Shown here: positions 47,196 through 58,635 of the stretch, one piece after another
Layout of the letters: every line of letters starts with the position of its first letter
Numbering within the stretch: the stretch's first letter is position 1
NCBI GenBank assembly: GCA_949317995.1
Contig: OX439036.1
Span: forward strand, 21,612,854 to 21,676,853
Source of the DNA: Acholoe squamosa
Taxonomy: Eukaryota > Annelida > Polychaeta > Phyllodocida > Polynoidae
Direction of reading: 5' to 3'
Length of the DNA: 64,000 nucleotides
The notes under the pieces: generated by a model
The model's input: only the letters and a program-made list of their open reading frames with translations
Told to the model about the DNA's origin: nothing
Databases searched by the model: none
Position numbers and translations under genes: made by a program

Positions 47196-48251
47196 TTAGA
47201 TTATTGCAACCATGCCCTCAGTCATGGGAACGATTTGACTATATCATAGTTCTCCTATCATCACCGATATGTTGGGAAATGTATGGCATTCATACACTGA
47301 AAAGAATTCTCCACGCATGGGTTGCATGGCTTGCATACAAATACTATTCGTAGCCCACTAATTCTTTAAACAGACAACCCTTACATCCCTTCCACTGGTA
47401 GTCCTTATCATTAAAAACGGATCTCTATTAATTTTGGAGTAGAGATCGTTACCGACCGGAAATCCACAGTACTGCAGGCCCGTCAATACCCCTTTTGGCT
47501 TGGCACCAAACACTGTGTTTTTTACTTATGGAAATGAGGCCCCCATCGGTAAAACCAGAAGCATGGCGACCCCGAAGCAATGTATAATTTTTTGTGCTGT
47601 TCATTTTGTCCCTTTTTTATGTTTTATCAGCAAATGAATGGTATCATTAGCTGCTCCAGGGCATGATAATTCCGAGTGGAAGGAAGTCATAATGCGTACA
47701 CCTTTGGGGTCAGATAGTGTATTTATTAGAGCTGCTTTATGCATCTTTAACAGTACATAATGAACATGACCTCCCTTCATCCTTGGGTTTGTATCTCTGC
47801 TTAAGTTTGGGGTGATTCAATTCTTCTCATTCCCTACCTTCGTCCCTTTCCCTTAATTGTCTATCGCACGTTCCCAACATCCGTCGCTTAAATACTATAC
47901 TCCCCAAACCAATTATGGTAGTATAGCATACTTGTGGACAAAGGGAGAGTAGTTTCACAACAAAGGTGTTACCTCATATGTGGCTGTATCCAGTACAACT
48001 TGTATATCCCCCTAACCCATCTATAGTAGTCCCTGTATGATAGGGTCAGTCCATCTTGCACCCAGACTCTGATCTGAAGGCTATAAAGCCAACAATGGAG
48101 ATCTCAATCCTATAGTGGTAAAGCAGGCAGACTGTGCCACCATGGTGGTAGTCATAGCCGTCAATCGGCTATGACATACCATGTGGTTGAGTTTAAGAGA
48201 GGTCTTGAAATAATATATCTTATATGACTGCTCATGAAGAAGCACCCCTCT
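47196..48251. other. No gene; small hairpin
   Basis: Unique sequence. GTCATAGCCG/CGGCTATGAC (48151-48175) is a perfect 10 bp-arm hairpin, preceded by the palindrome CCACCATGGTGG. Confidence 0.5.
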
Positions 48252-48396
48252 CAGTGATGGATCCAGGATTTTGAAAAGGAGGGATACACTCTTTGTTTAA
48301 GACCAAATTATGGGGTTAGAAGGGGCAAATAAACTCTTTATTAGTGATCATAAAGGGGACCATCGCCTCCGTGATCCCTATTTCAATCTGCCACTG
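48252..48396 (+). mobile_element. Short MITE 'GGATCCAGGATTTTGAAAAGG' type, copy 2
   Basis: Left end CAGTGATGGATCCAGG then ATTTTGAAAAGGAGG; right end ATCTGCCACTG. Relative of 12497-12646. Confidence 0.7.
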
Positions 48397-48958
48397 TTTT
48401 TCTTCTGTAAGCGCTCCAAATCTGTTTACACCAGAGCTGCTATTCATGATGTTAGAGGTTGCTCATCTCTGATGACAATTACAAAGCATTCAGAGCTGGG
48501 AGTTGGATTTCACTGATGTGCACTGAGTAACAAATATATATGACTGCCTACACTGGATAACCAGTTACACCCCTATATATAGGAGCAGCTCTATGAGTAG
48601 CTCAGATAGGCACAGAGTGATGTAGAGGAGTATAGAGCAGGCTTTAGGAGTAGCTGATGCTGCAGGATGAGGACCCTGGATGAGTTGTTAGGGCTGGGGT
48701 GAGGGGGGAGGGTAGGATGATGGAGGAGGGGTGGGGTACAATTTATGGCAGTATACTGTAGAGTGAAGGGAGGGGCTCTATATTGTCTATGGAATATATC
48801 TATATCATGCTGATGACACATTGGCATGCCTAGTAAACTCCCTTGGCTGCTGCTCACAATTACCCATGCTCTAAACATGTATAAGTGGTGTTTTATGGAC
48901 AGAGGATAAAAAAAGGACATCCCCTGTCGTGTTGACATAGCAACGCATTATATCTGCA

Positions 48959-48960
<2 letters not shown>
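48397..48960. other. No gene recognised
   Basis: A 115-codon minus-strand ORF (48591-48938) is proline/serine/leucine-rich through a purine-rich plus strand (48690-48780) and is probably chance. Confidence 0.45.

Positions 48961-49020
<60 letters not shown>
48961..49020. repeat. (AT)30 microsatellite
   Basis: A perfect AT run. Confidence 0.98.
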
Positions 49021-49022
<2 letters not shown>

Positions 49023-50977
49023 AGCAATGTCTGACTCTAATTGTCATCGCCATACTTGTATGAAGCTGTAATTAAGAGGTGGGGATGCATATTGTTAACT
49101 CCATATTCCTCGTCTAAACACACCACGTAAGACGTTGAACTACACTTATGGTTATTCATATCTCTTTAGTTCATTGTCCCTGGTAGGTAATTATGAATTC
49201 TGGACAGCTTTGCATCTCTTGCCACGTGGGAGATCTCAATTTAAAACACCTCTACATATCCAAAGGGAATGCAAACCAGAAATATTCCACAGTGTACGAT
49301 GTCAAAAATAAGGTATGTGATTCAAAGTAATCGTTATCTGGTTCAACATAAAGGATTCCTGTAGACAGATCAAGCTGGTTCCATGACTCTCTACACAACC
49401 CAAAACATTCCCAGTTTTATTACCCTTTGGGGTATTGCTGGTACCTGTGGTCCGATAAACAGGGTGGGCAACCAGCGACGCTATCTCATCTGGAAGAGAC
49501 ATTAATCTTACTGAGACCCTATAATGTTGAGATCACAATGTCCAATGCCTCTACCCGTGCTCAACCTTAAGGGTTGTATAGTACATGTGCATCCATGGTG
49601 TGTACCCCTTACTATCATGGTACATGATTGCAGTTGTGGTAGCCTCTTTGAACAGGCTCACACCAGACCAGTAAAATGATCATCTAGTACAGTGTTACAA
49701 AGTTAGTCTACTCTGGTTTAATATCAGTGGATCAATATTTGTCAGGTGTTGGGACCATACCCCCTGGCCATTAACCCCATGGGCATTACCCCACCACCAA
49801 ACCCTAGGACATTAGCCTCCGCTACCCCGCCTCCGCCCCCACCCCACTCAAGCCCCCTTCTATGGTGTTGTTACTTATGGGTTAAGGTATAGTTTATCTC
49901 AGCTAAGGGTTAGAGAAAAGGATAGGCTTATATTTAGGGTTAGAATAGGGTTACCTTAGCAAACTCCTCCCCTAACCTATGACCCATGTATAGTCCATGC
50001 ATGCAAAATGTAAATATGAACGCAGCTTAGGGAGTAGAACATTTATGCACCTCCTGGATCATGTTTCATCCTATCTCAATCCCTGACACCCCGATCCAGC
50101 CAATATCGGATAAATTGATGCACCCCGTCAGCTATGAACTGCGATGTACTTTAAGTGAGGGAAGCCAGTGAGGGGACTGTAAGAGGCTAATGAATCCATG
50201 GTGAAGACATTGGGAAATATGCTGGGTTTTGAGATGTCATAAAATGATGACAGGTTACCCGATCTAATACAGGGATTTGTTAATATTCATGGGATCATAA
50301 TGTTTATTATAACTGTCATTGAGACATTTGACTTGTGAAAGTATCGATCCCTTTACACCAGTTTCCATGTTTGTGTGGTTTGCCAAAAATACTAACATCA
50401 GCAATAAGTCACATTAAACATACTTTCATAAGGGAATATCCCTCTAAACCTAAGTTTTACAGACCAATTTAGGTAAGCTGTGTGAAATAAAACTATAGGA
50501 GTAGTTTGCCATGAATTCAAATGTGTATTGAATTCAAAATTGGTCCCTTTGCCCTCCTGATACAAACCATACATACAAAATATCTAGATTGATTACAACG
50601 TCTCTTATCTATGTGAAATCTCGTTGGAATCAATTCTACATAATTTCCACACAATTCATTTGACGATTAGGAAGATTCGATTGACAGATTTGACATGTGA
50701 TTCAATTCAATCTAACACATTCTGCAGTCTAACATGCTCAACCGCCCCATCCTTTAAATATTCAACTGTGAATTTTACAGCGTTACCCTGCTGACAGTAA
50801 TTCAAGGGTCCAATCGATATAATGGCCCCCATAGATTAACAGACTATGGACTACAGAAGGTTTATGTGATAAAACACAGGGTTTTCAATACTTAGAGCAG
50901 TTTAATCCTTAAGCATTGGCCCCCATAGGTTGGGCTGCTCGGTCAGGCTCCGGTCAGGGCTCCGGGCTGCTCATTAC
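49021..50977. other. No gene recognised
   Basis: Unique sequence. A C-rich patch lies at 49830-49860. Confidence 0.5.
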
Positions 50978-50984
50978 TATAAAA
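50978..50984 (+). promoter_or_regulatory. TATA box candidate in a GC-rich island
   Basis: TATAAAA sits between GC-rich sequence (GCTCCGGGCTGC upstream, CCCGGCGGGCGGCTCGG downstream), a promoter-like arrangement that is rare in this AT-rich window. The following sequence contains only unconvincing ORFs. Confidence 0.25.
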
Positions 50985-51039
50985 TAACCCGGCGGGCGGC
51001 TCGGTCTCCTGCCACCCATAAATAACGTGGATTGCAATT

Positions 51040-51535
51040 GACGTTTCGTCTTATGGAGGTTTGCCCCTCCCCCATGCACGCCTTCTGCCTTGCCTCCACA
51101 CAGACGTGCCTCTATAACCCTAACCCTACCCCAACCAATGGACCTACTCCTCTCTTTCTTATTGGCCTCTCAGTGACCGTGCCCTCCCCCCCCCTCATGT
51201 GGTATGCTGCCTCTCAACTTCTTACCTTCCTGCTCGCTTTTTGTCTCCCCTCCCATTGCTCCCACCATTGCTCTCCCTAAAGATTCCATATTTCCTCCAG
51301 TTATCATGCTTGCCTTCTCTTCCTGGTGCTATCTCCGTCATTCCTCCTGTATTACACCATTATTATCACCATCCCCCCCTTCCTCCTCCTTCCCCTCCTC
51401 AGTTGGCTTCCCTCACCCCCCCCTTCACCCTTTGCAGACTATGCTACCGTCTCCTCAATCCTCCTCCAAATCGCTTCCCCAAATCCCTCTGCCCTCTCCC
51501 CAGGGTTAGCATGCAGTTGTTCCGTCTTTGGCCCT
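51040..51535 (+). repeat. Polypyrimidine/low-complexity tract with spurious ORFs
   Basis: A CT-rich strand with many C runs. ORFs up to 201 codons (51326-51931) and two overlapping ones in other frames stay open because CT-rich codons lack stops. The longest encodes Pro/Ser/Leu-rich low-complexity sequence and then an ordinary tail. I do not accept it as a gene, though it is the longest ORF in the window. Confidence 0.6.
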
Positions 51536-52319
51536 AGGGCTGTGGAGAGTGATTGGAGGTCACTCAGGCCGATACAATGTGAACTTGTGTTACTTTGCAT
51601 GTCACTTAAAATTAGCCCCCCGCCCACCCCTGCACACTCACCTCCATCCCTTATCCCTTTCATTTCACATTTGCCCCCATACATAGGCATTTTCTATTAC
51701 ATTAGAAAACACAATGTAGATCTGGTTAGTAAGACATGTCTTAACAATGTACGACAAGACATAGCCAACACGACTCAGAAGGCCTCTCCAATCATACTAA
51801 GCAGAACTATCTCACCACATAGCGTGTATCTTACAGAAGGATTGTGGAAAAAAAGCACACTGAAGTATATGGAGGAAAACTGGAGGGCCCCCAGGCACAT
51901 TAATGGAAAAGAAGACACACTTGAGGCCTAATGATTTAGAGGTTATATCCAAACAGGATCTTATAGGGAAAAATGCAAACAAACAGGCAGGGAAGTGTCA
52001 CAGTGGGTAAAATGGCTCGTTCTGTTGAATTTGGAAGGAAGGTTGGGGGGGGGGGGACAAGGTTAGACATTGTTCTAGGCAGAAGGACAGAAGCGGGTGA
52101 CGACGGGGTAACCTCCCGGGGGTGGAGGGTGGATAGTCCTGGCCGGGTATCAAGATCTTCCTCCCAACCTGTTCTGCCATCTAACTCGGTTATCTGTATA
52201 TCTAACTATATTTGTGTATACATAAACCAGAAATAATAGCCTGGTGTGCCCCTTTTTCGCTTGAGATAGAATAATGAATTGAACTGACATAAAAAGCTAT
52301 TAATCCGTTAGTGATGGAT
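51536..52319. other. No gene recognised
   Basis: Unique sequence with a G10 run at about 52046. Confidence 0.45.
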
Positions 52320-52502
52320 GAATACGTATACTCCCCTGGTGTGTTACTGTATGCGTTCAGGCATCATACCGACCCTATACGGGGTTCGATTCACAAACTC
52401 CCTTAGGGTCAGCATGATGCTCCAATGAAGTGCTGGCAAAAGGTCTCCCCAGCACTTCATTGGAGCATCATGCATTGATGCATCAGTGGCCCTTAAAGGG
52501 TT
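52320..52502. mobile_element. GCATCATG inverted-repeat element
   Basis: Contains a strong internal inverted repeat (GCATGATGCTCCAATGAAGT with ACTTCATTGGAGCATCATGC around an AAAGGTCTCC loop) and ends in TTAAAGGGTTAA. Shared words with 32.3 kb (CATCATACCGACCCTAT/ATTATGCCGACCCTAT) show that the two are related. Confidence 0.65.
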
Positions 52503-52955
52503 AACAGTGAACAGCGAATAGACGTTTTCCAGAAAGAAAAAAAAGGATAGATAGGTATAGTGTGGGTATAATCAAGTATAGTTTGTGAGGAGAAGGAGAG
52601 CGGTGTCAGCTCATCTAGGTCAAGTGTGGCTGGCGGCATCAGGTTACCTTTGATGCCTGAGGCTACCTGCAAATTGCTGATGGAATGGGTGTAGAGAAAG
52701 AGGTTGGGCGAAGAAAGAGAGTCACTATAGCGCATCCAGAAATATATGGAGCTTTAGAAACCTTTATCAAATTTGAGTATTAAAGGGAACACTTCAACAG
52801 TTTTGGCTTGCACCGCCTCATACTTGTGTGAATTTCATACATTTAAATGTATTGTCTTTATAGTTATACTACTGTATTGGATACATGCCTCAGTCTGACC
52901 ACATGGGTCTGCACACAATCAGGGTTAAGTGTATTATATAGGGCAGCTGCATGCA
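52503..52955. other. No gene recognised
   Basis: The minus-strand 80-codon ORF (52493-52735) is unrecognised. Confidence 0.45.
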
Positions 52956-53190
52956 TACCATAGAATCCTACGTATAATCCGCACTTGCATATAAGCCACA
53001 CCCTGACTTCAGGCCTTTACTATAAGCTGCATAAGGGATCTGAGATGGTCCTCATCCTTTAGCAAAGTATATTATTATAATAAACCCCCTCGTATATGCC
53101 GCACCATGAGTTCCAGGAGGTGCTATTAACCACATCAGTAGTCTGAAATAGTCTAAAGGCCGCAGCTTATACCCCGGGTTTTCGATACAC
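52956..53190. mobile_element. MITE-like element with ATAAGCC/CCGCAC motifs
   Basis: The left end has CGTATAATCCGCAC and CATATAAGCCACACC; the right end has GGCCGCAGCTTATACCCC. Inverted GTATAAGC(C/T)GC motifs with an internal CGTATATGCCGCACC fit a class of short DNA elements found in many animals. Boundaries approximate. Confidence 0.5.
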
Positions 53191-53689
53191 TTTCTACAGG
53201 TAGGTGAGTAGTATATGGGGTCGGGGGTTCTATGCAGGGCTACTATACATACAAAGGTATAAGTGACGAGCAGGAATCACATTAGATTCAGGTGCAAAAT
53301 AACACTCATATGCGATATGCATTCTTGTAAAAAGGCTTAAGTAAAGGTGTGTAGTTAAATTAGGTTGGGAGTCAAACATTTAAGAAACTGGATAAAATCA
53401 AAAGGCTTATTCATGTACTCAAATCTATTCTACATGTAATTTCCATTGAATAGAAAGCAAACTGCATTTGAAGGCTTCTAGAGTTTAACGCTACAAAATG
53501 GTACACTTTTTCTAGTGTCTATCAGCTGACTATAGTCATGTTAACTGATATCAGAATTGGATTTGATTATAGGTAATTGTATAGCCTAGCGTGATGACGC
53601 ACACAGGATCACTCTTCATTAAGTTTATCTCAAGTGATACAGTTTTCCTGGAACACTCCTATTCAGACTGTAAGCTAAGGGCAACCACC
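53191..53689. other. No gene recognised
   Basis: Unique AT-rich sequence. Confidence 0.5.
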
Positions 53690-53949
53690 CTGGATGCTAT
53701 TTCTCAAGACACTACGTCTACACACATCCATAACGATTTAAAACACACAAGAATAGTACTGGTGATTGCAGGTACTGCCGTGCGACTGTTCTGTATTGTT
53801 AGCACCTAATCTTTCGTTACTTAAGGCATGGTACAGGCATTAGTAACCACTAGATTATTACTACAGTATTACTGAAATGGCATTATTGTAAGGTCTCTCA
53901 GGACGATTTTAAGGATTTCAGTCGTAGTGTGTTAAGAAATGGCCTCCTG
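53690..53949 (+). mobile_element. CAGGAGGCCATTTCT MITE, copy 3
   Basis: Right end CAGTCGTAGTGTGTTAAG then AAATGGCCTCCTG is a close match to the family. The left end CTGGATGCTATTTCTCAAG and ACTACGTCTAC is worn. 260 bp. The ORF at 53591-53809 overlaps it and is not a gene. Confidence 0.7.
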
Positions 53950-55384
53950 GAGATGTCAGCCCTAGTTACAGGTTACAAGTAAGACATGAAGTACATCGTC
54001 ACAGGGGTGACAGGTTACATGGACCCTGATGAGAACAGGCTACAGGTGGTACTCAAGTGTCCAGTCGAGACAATTATGGAAAAGGTGAACAGTTAAAGCC
54101 ACTTGCCTTTTTTTTTTGTAACAAAAAGGAAATATAGAGGAAAGGAATGAAAACGAATGCACAAAAAGAAGCAGAAAGATCTGGGAAAGGGATAGAAAAG
54201 GTACAAGCTGGAGCTACATGATTGTGTGGGTCATGAGCCAGCTAATGCTGGACAGGCAGTTGACAGGGGCTGTGGTCAACTCCTGTCTCACTGTCAATGC
54301 AAGGTACCATTATCCTCAAACCTCTATCCCACCCCTCATTCCCTCTCTCTCCTTCCTGCTCCTTCCTCCCCCACTTCCCCTTACATTTCTGTGTCCAAAG
54401 CCATCCTCATATGAAAGACTCACACTCCACTGTGTCCTCTCCCCATCCACCCCCCCCCCATGGAGGCCAGGACCAGTCTGTAGTTAACCCCCTCCCCCTT
54501 CTCTGTTGGAAGGTGTTATTGACTGACGGTCCATGTACAGGGTGTCATTAAGTGTGCAGGGTCCATGTCCTCCTCCTCCTGCCCTGCCCCGCCTACCTGC
54601 ACACCCTCCAGGGGATCAGTCTACAATACAGCCAAGGATGGCTCATGTGATAGGTTCATACTGAAACTATATTTTGAAAAATAATCTGGTTATACTTTAA
54701 AAGTGGCCCCCGTGTGGTTAGCTTCAATATGATTATCATTTTATTGAGGAGGCCTTTTTCATTTAATAATTGGTTATTGTTACTTGAATTTCCAGTGCTG
54801 ACCTTACATGTGGTCGAGGAATCCTTATCTCTTAACTATAAATAGTAGAATATGGAATTGAAAGAATATTGAGACAAATGAAAGAGTGATGTGGAATGAA
54901 GTCTATAGATCCACTGCAGCTTCTGGGCTGTAGCAATTTTAATGACATGAATCGAGCCCACTGCACGACCTATATCTATATTTATCGTCTAACCTGAGGC
55001 TATCCGGTGGGAGACCTATACATAGCCATTGTACGATCTGGGAGATATACATGCATGGCAGGCCGCGGGGTGTTAGATAGGTTAAAGAGATACCTGTTAC
55101 CTATTAGTGAGTGAAAGCTCTCTGGAAGGTCTTGCTAAACAATAATGAGGAAGAACCTCAGTAATATTTGTAATGGAAAACTTCTGCAGGGCTCCGGGGT
55201 GAAGCTCCATGGAGGTTTTCTTACTTATACTCCATCCACAGAAGTTTATAGAACAGTAAAGCCCTGAATATAAGCATAGTTTGACTTTAACTGTAGAGGC
55301 CTTGAAGAGGATTTGAATCATCTACACTGGCTGTGATATAAAGCTATGATAAATATATGATGTTCAAGTCAACAATCACCAGCA
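53950..55384. other. No gene recognised; pyrimidine-rich patch
   Basis: CT-rich 54300-54500 keeps several overlapping ORFs open. Otherwise unique sequence. Confidence 0.45.
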
Positions 55385-55455
55385 GTCTCAGTAGTATAAT
55401 GGTTAGCATGGCTGACTTTGAATCACAGAATGTGGGTTCAAGACTGCATGGGGAA
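55385..55455 (+). tRNA. tRNA-Gln(TTG)-like pseudogene or SINE head
   Basis: D-arm region AGTATAATGGTTAGCAT and anticodon region GACTTTGAATC (TTG) match eukaryotic tRNA-Gln. B box GGGTTCAAGAC is present, but the anticodon and T stems carry mismatches. Probably not a functional tRNA. Confidence 0.5.
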
Positions 55456-55606
55456 AGTGTTTTAACCTACACATACAAAGTAAAAGGAGTTTTTGTAAAA
55501 GGCCCCCCTGAAGCCCCCTTTATCATTTTGGCAATCAGAGGATGTTCATTATAATACATTATTATTTGCAGAAATGACAGTGGTCAACCGAGAATAAAAC
55601 AAAATC

Positions 55607-55676
55607 ACACCAGCGGTTTGAACCTGTGTGGTCTAGATTTATAGTCCCAGACCTTAACCGCTACACTAGATAGACC
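55607..55676 (-). tRNA. tRNA-like sequence, minus strand
   Basis: Read on the minus strand: TAGTGTAGCGGTTAAGG (A-box/D-arm-like), loop CTATAAA, and B box GGTTCAAACC. Stems are degenerate, so the amino acid identity (possibly Tyr from an ATA anticodon) is not secure. Confidence 0.4.
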
Positions 55677-55786
55677 AGTCAAACTTTCAAAGTGAAATTA
55701 CCCTGTTTATCTATAATAAATTACTCAGTCATAGTAGTAGCATATCATCATTCAGTAGATGTTCTATCACCCACATTATCCCCTGA

Positions 55787-55869
55787 GGACTCATGGTGTA
55801 ATGGTTAGCACATGAGACTCTGGAACCCAGCACTGTCTGGTGCGTGGGAACAATTCCCATATGGGACAG
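55787..55869 (+). tRNA. tRNA-Gln(CTG)-like pseudogene
   Basis: CATGGTGTAATGGTTAGCAC matches the tRNA-Gln D-arm region exactly as commonly seen in animals, with anticodon region GACTCTGGAAC (CTG). The T-arm part is lengthened and the B box is degenerate (GGGAACAATTCCC). Confidence 0.5.
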
Positions 55870-56259
55870 AATTTTCCCAAGAATTACATCTGCTGTTCAA
55901 AAATTATTCATAAAACCTCCTGCTACGCTTGGCCTATTTCACAAAACCTCCTCCCAAACCTGACCCAATTCACAAAAACTCCTGCCAGAACTGACCTAAT
56001 TCATAAGACCTCCTGCTAGCCTCCCAACCATAGAATGTGGAAATAAACCTACAGTAGGAACAATAGGGTGCAGAGCCAGGTGGAGTATAACCTTCCAGAG
56101 AGTACTGAGAAAACTCGTTTCCTAGTAGTCTATTGACAAACGAATGTACGGCAACATGCATGAAAAACTTTGCGTTAACATTTTCTTTTTGGCAAGACCC
56201 TCCAGATAAACATAAAGGGGAAGGTAGACCCACAGAACCCAATAAGTAAATAAGATAAT
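55870..56259. other. Short degenerate tandem motif, no gene
   Basis: CACAAAACCTCCTGCYA-like phrases recur at about 55910, 55941, 55971 and 56000 (~30 bp period), a small decayed tandem repeat. The 90-codon minus ORF (55970-56242) is unrecognised. Confidence 0.55.
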
Positions 56260-56262
56260 GAA

Positions 56263-56390
56263 CAAGTAACCAATGGATAACTCATGACGAGTGGGGGTTA
56301 TCGACGGATAATAACACTCGGCCTACGGCCTCGTGTTATTATCGTCGATAACCCCCACGAGTCATGAGTTATCCATTGACTACTTATTTT
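56263..56390. repeat. Long terminal hairpin of copy A
   Basis: Arms of about 55 bp: AACCAATGGATAACTCATGACGAGTGGGGGTTATCGACG-type sequence (in parts) pairs with its reverse complement to 56387. The tip is ACTCGGCCTACGGCCTCGT. The arms are nearly fully complementary. Confidence 0.9.
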
Positions 56391-56673
56391 ATACCACGAA
56401 ACCAATAAATAATCAATATTATACCAATAAATTCAAGTTGAAAACAAAAATTATTCCCCCTCTCCGGGACTCGATGCCAGCCATTGTGTGTACACGATCG
56501 GTACATACACCTCCTCGCCCGGCAGCGGACAGCGGCAGCCCCGGTCTCGGCTAGGCTTGGCAGCGGCACATGGTGAAAGATTTCAATGCGTCTCGCTGTT
56601 ATGTTTGTGTATAATACACCTCCTCGCCCGGCAGCGGACAGCGACAGCGCACACGGCGAAAAAAGATGCACCC

Positions 56674-56741
56674 AGACCGGGACGCGATCCGCGGACCTCT
56701 GACGGCTGAGCGCAAAGCGCTAACCGCTAGACCACCGCGCC
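56674..56741 (-). tRNA. tRNA-like sequence 1 in copy A
   Basis: Minus-strand A box TGGTCTAGCGGTTAGCGC and a worn B box GGATCGCGTCC. Its partner in copy B (62140) keeps a better B box and a T run. Confidence 0.5.
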
Positions 56742-56869
56742 TTGTCCATTCACTGCGTCTCGCAGTTATGTTTGTGTAGAATACACCTCGTCGCCCAGCA
56801 GCGGACAGCGACAGCGCACACGGCTTTGTATCATATCGAGACGTAGTTTGAACCGAGCATTTCTCGTCA

Positions 56870-56942
56870 GTCCTTGTGGCGCAGTGCATAAGGAGTTGGA
56901 TTTCGGATGTGAGACTGCAGGTTCGATCCCTACCCTGGCCTG
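56870..56942 (+). tRNA. tRNA-like sequence 2 in copy A
   Basis: A-box region GTGGCGCAGTGCATAAGG and B box GGTTCGATCCC are separated as in a tRNA. The anticodon stem is worn, while the copy B partner (61933) folds better. Confidence 0.5.
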
Positions 56943-56993
56943 GAAAATTTCGTGGGTTTTAACATGTAACATATGACATGGGAGGACATGAGA

Positions 56994-57112
56994 GGCGTGC
57001 GGTTATCCTGGATAACCGCACGCCTTACATGGATAACCGCACGCCTTACATTGATAACCGCACGCCTTACATTGATAACCGCACGCCTTACATTGATAAC
57101 CGCACGCCTTCC
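56994..57112 (+). repeat. 14 bp-arm palindrome and 21 bp tandem array
   Basis: GGCGTGCGGTTATC-CTG-GATAACCGCACGCC is a perfect hairpin (56994-57024). Its right arm is then repeated as 21 bp units (GATAACCGCACGCCTTACAT) four to five times to 57112. ORFs here are artefacts of the 7-codon period. Confidence 0.95.
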
Positions 57113-57147
57113 AAAATTGATGTTACAGCCTATAGGGTGTGCAATAT

Positions 57148-57275
57148 CGACAGATATGTGTATGGGAATAGCCACCAAAAAGCACTGTGTAACCCAGAAA
57201 TCGTGGTATAACGACAGATATGTGTATGGGAATATCCACCAAAAAGCACTGTGTAACCCACAAATCGTGGTATAA
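57148..57275 (+). repeat. 64 bp tandem duplication
   Basis: Two near-identical units start CGACAGATATGTGTATGGGA at 57148 and 57212. Copy B carries only one. Confidence 0.95.
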
Positions 57276-58189
57276 TGAAGATGAATATTCTGTTAACTCA
57301 AGGTAGAGACAATGATTATATACTGACAGTGTAATACATGGAAATATGTCCAACTTGGAATTACATAAAGCAAAGGTTGACTAGAATAACGTGTCTCGGA
57401 TTAAGATGCTCGATGTATTCTGTCATTGCCTTGGGGTTGATTGAACGGCTTCTTGCATATAATGTCAGCCATTTAAACGCTTTAATGGCGGCTGTTTATT
57501 GGGAAATCATATTTTCACCCTACCCTCTGAGTCTAGTTTCAGCCTCTCTTATTCTTCTTTCCCGCTACTTTCCATTTTACCCTTATGTTTATAATACGAT
57601 GCAATAGATAATTCTAAAGATCCCCAATGGTGATATGAGGCTGAATGTAAATTAGGCGGAGCAGGAGTTCTATTTGTAAATGAGCTATTTTCATGCCGTC
57701 TGACCCGTTTATTAATATCTAACCTTTAGTTAGTGTCAAGTTGTGAAATCACTCAGACATTAAAGACACTGGGGATATTTCCAGAAATACATTTTGGATT
57801 AGAACACATAGTTTGACCTTCCTTTGGACGGCTATAAAGCTGGAATTGTGACGCAAGTAACCTTAACTTCAGAAAGGGGTTAAAATGTTCAGGAAGCCCA
57901 TTCCAAGGGTCAAAATATTAATTACAATGTCATCCTTCTAAACGACATTGTACCTGAGTAGCTATTCCAAATGTATACTGCCACTTACTGAAGCTTTTGC
58001 TAATATGTAAAAAGATCTTTCTATGTGAAAATGAGCCGTATTTTCTTTTAAACTTTGATTTCCACTTGTAAAATACGGTTTCTCCATGGTGATTAATAGT
58101 GTAAATGATCATATCCTTCAGATCAGAATAGCAGATAGGATATATCCTTCAAAACTAGGATCCTGTGATTAGTAATTCTACTTGCAGTT
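57276..58189. other. No gene recognised
   Basis: Unique sequence. An 89-codon ORF (57338-57607) has a hydrophobic tail but no recognisable family. Confidence 0.4.
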
Positions 58190-58400
58190 TATCAAAAGCC
58201 ATTATAAACAATGTCTTTGCATCTACACTTATGTGCTTATTTATTTCAATACCTTTGTATCCCCAGCCCTTATTTGAGACAGGCGCTTATTTAAATACTA
58301 GTTTTATTGCTTAAGATTATTTGCAATGCCCCTCTGTGCCCGGTGCTTATCTGAGACTCATGCTTATTTGAGACCCCAGCGCTTAAATTAGCCAATACGA
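58190..58400 (+). repeat. GCTTATTTGAGAC motif repeat
   Basis: Variants of GCTTATTTGAGAC occur at about 58267, 58286, 58341 and 58363, with a CAGCGCTTA tail. Probably part of a decayed DNA element; boundaries uncertain. Confidence 0.45.
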
Positions 58401-58635
58401 TAGATAATGTGATGATAATGCAATATAGCATAAATATTGAAGCCCATGGTTTCGGCTCGTGCAATATCCTCAATATCCAAACCATAATGCGTTTATACCA
58501 CCTTTTCCTCTATAATAACATTAATTACCTACCTGATATCCCCAGAATAAATACAGCAGAAGGCATTTTGTAAGTGCCAGCAATACTTCCCGTTTTGCTC
58601 TGCGCGAAGCCATTGTTTTTCCTCGGCAGCCCGAC

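Larger units (their letters stand above)
56260..57275 (+). mobile_element. Composite hairpin/tRNA-bearing element, copy A
   Basis: Order: a long hairpin (56263-56390); a TTCAAGTTGAAAAC segment; GC-rich CGCCCGGCAGCGGACAGCG boxes repeated three times; a minus-strand tRNA-like sequence; a plus-strand tRNA-like sequence; ACATGTAACATATGACATG; a GGATAACCGCACGCC array; and a 64 bp tandem duplication at the end. Copy B (61714-62642) has the same parts in the same order on the opposite strand. No ORF. This resembles no standard family I can name; tRNA-containing non-autonomous element is the most neutral description. Confidence 0.8.

Noticed and set aside
51326-51931. Longest ORF in the window (201 codons)
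   Set aside because: The first two thirds are CT-rich low complexity, stops are rare there in all three frames, and the tail shows no domain. RNA evidence would be needed to revive it.
56973-57275. Overlapping ORFs with 7-residue repeats (DNRTPYI / TARLTLI)
   Set aside because: Produced by the 21 bp tandem array inside the composite element.
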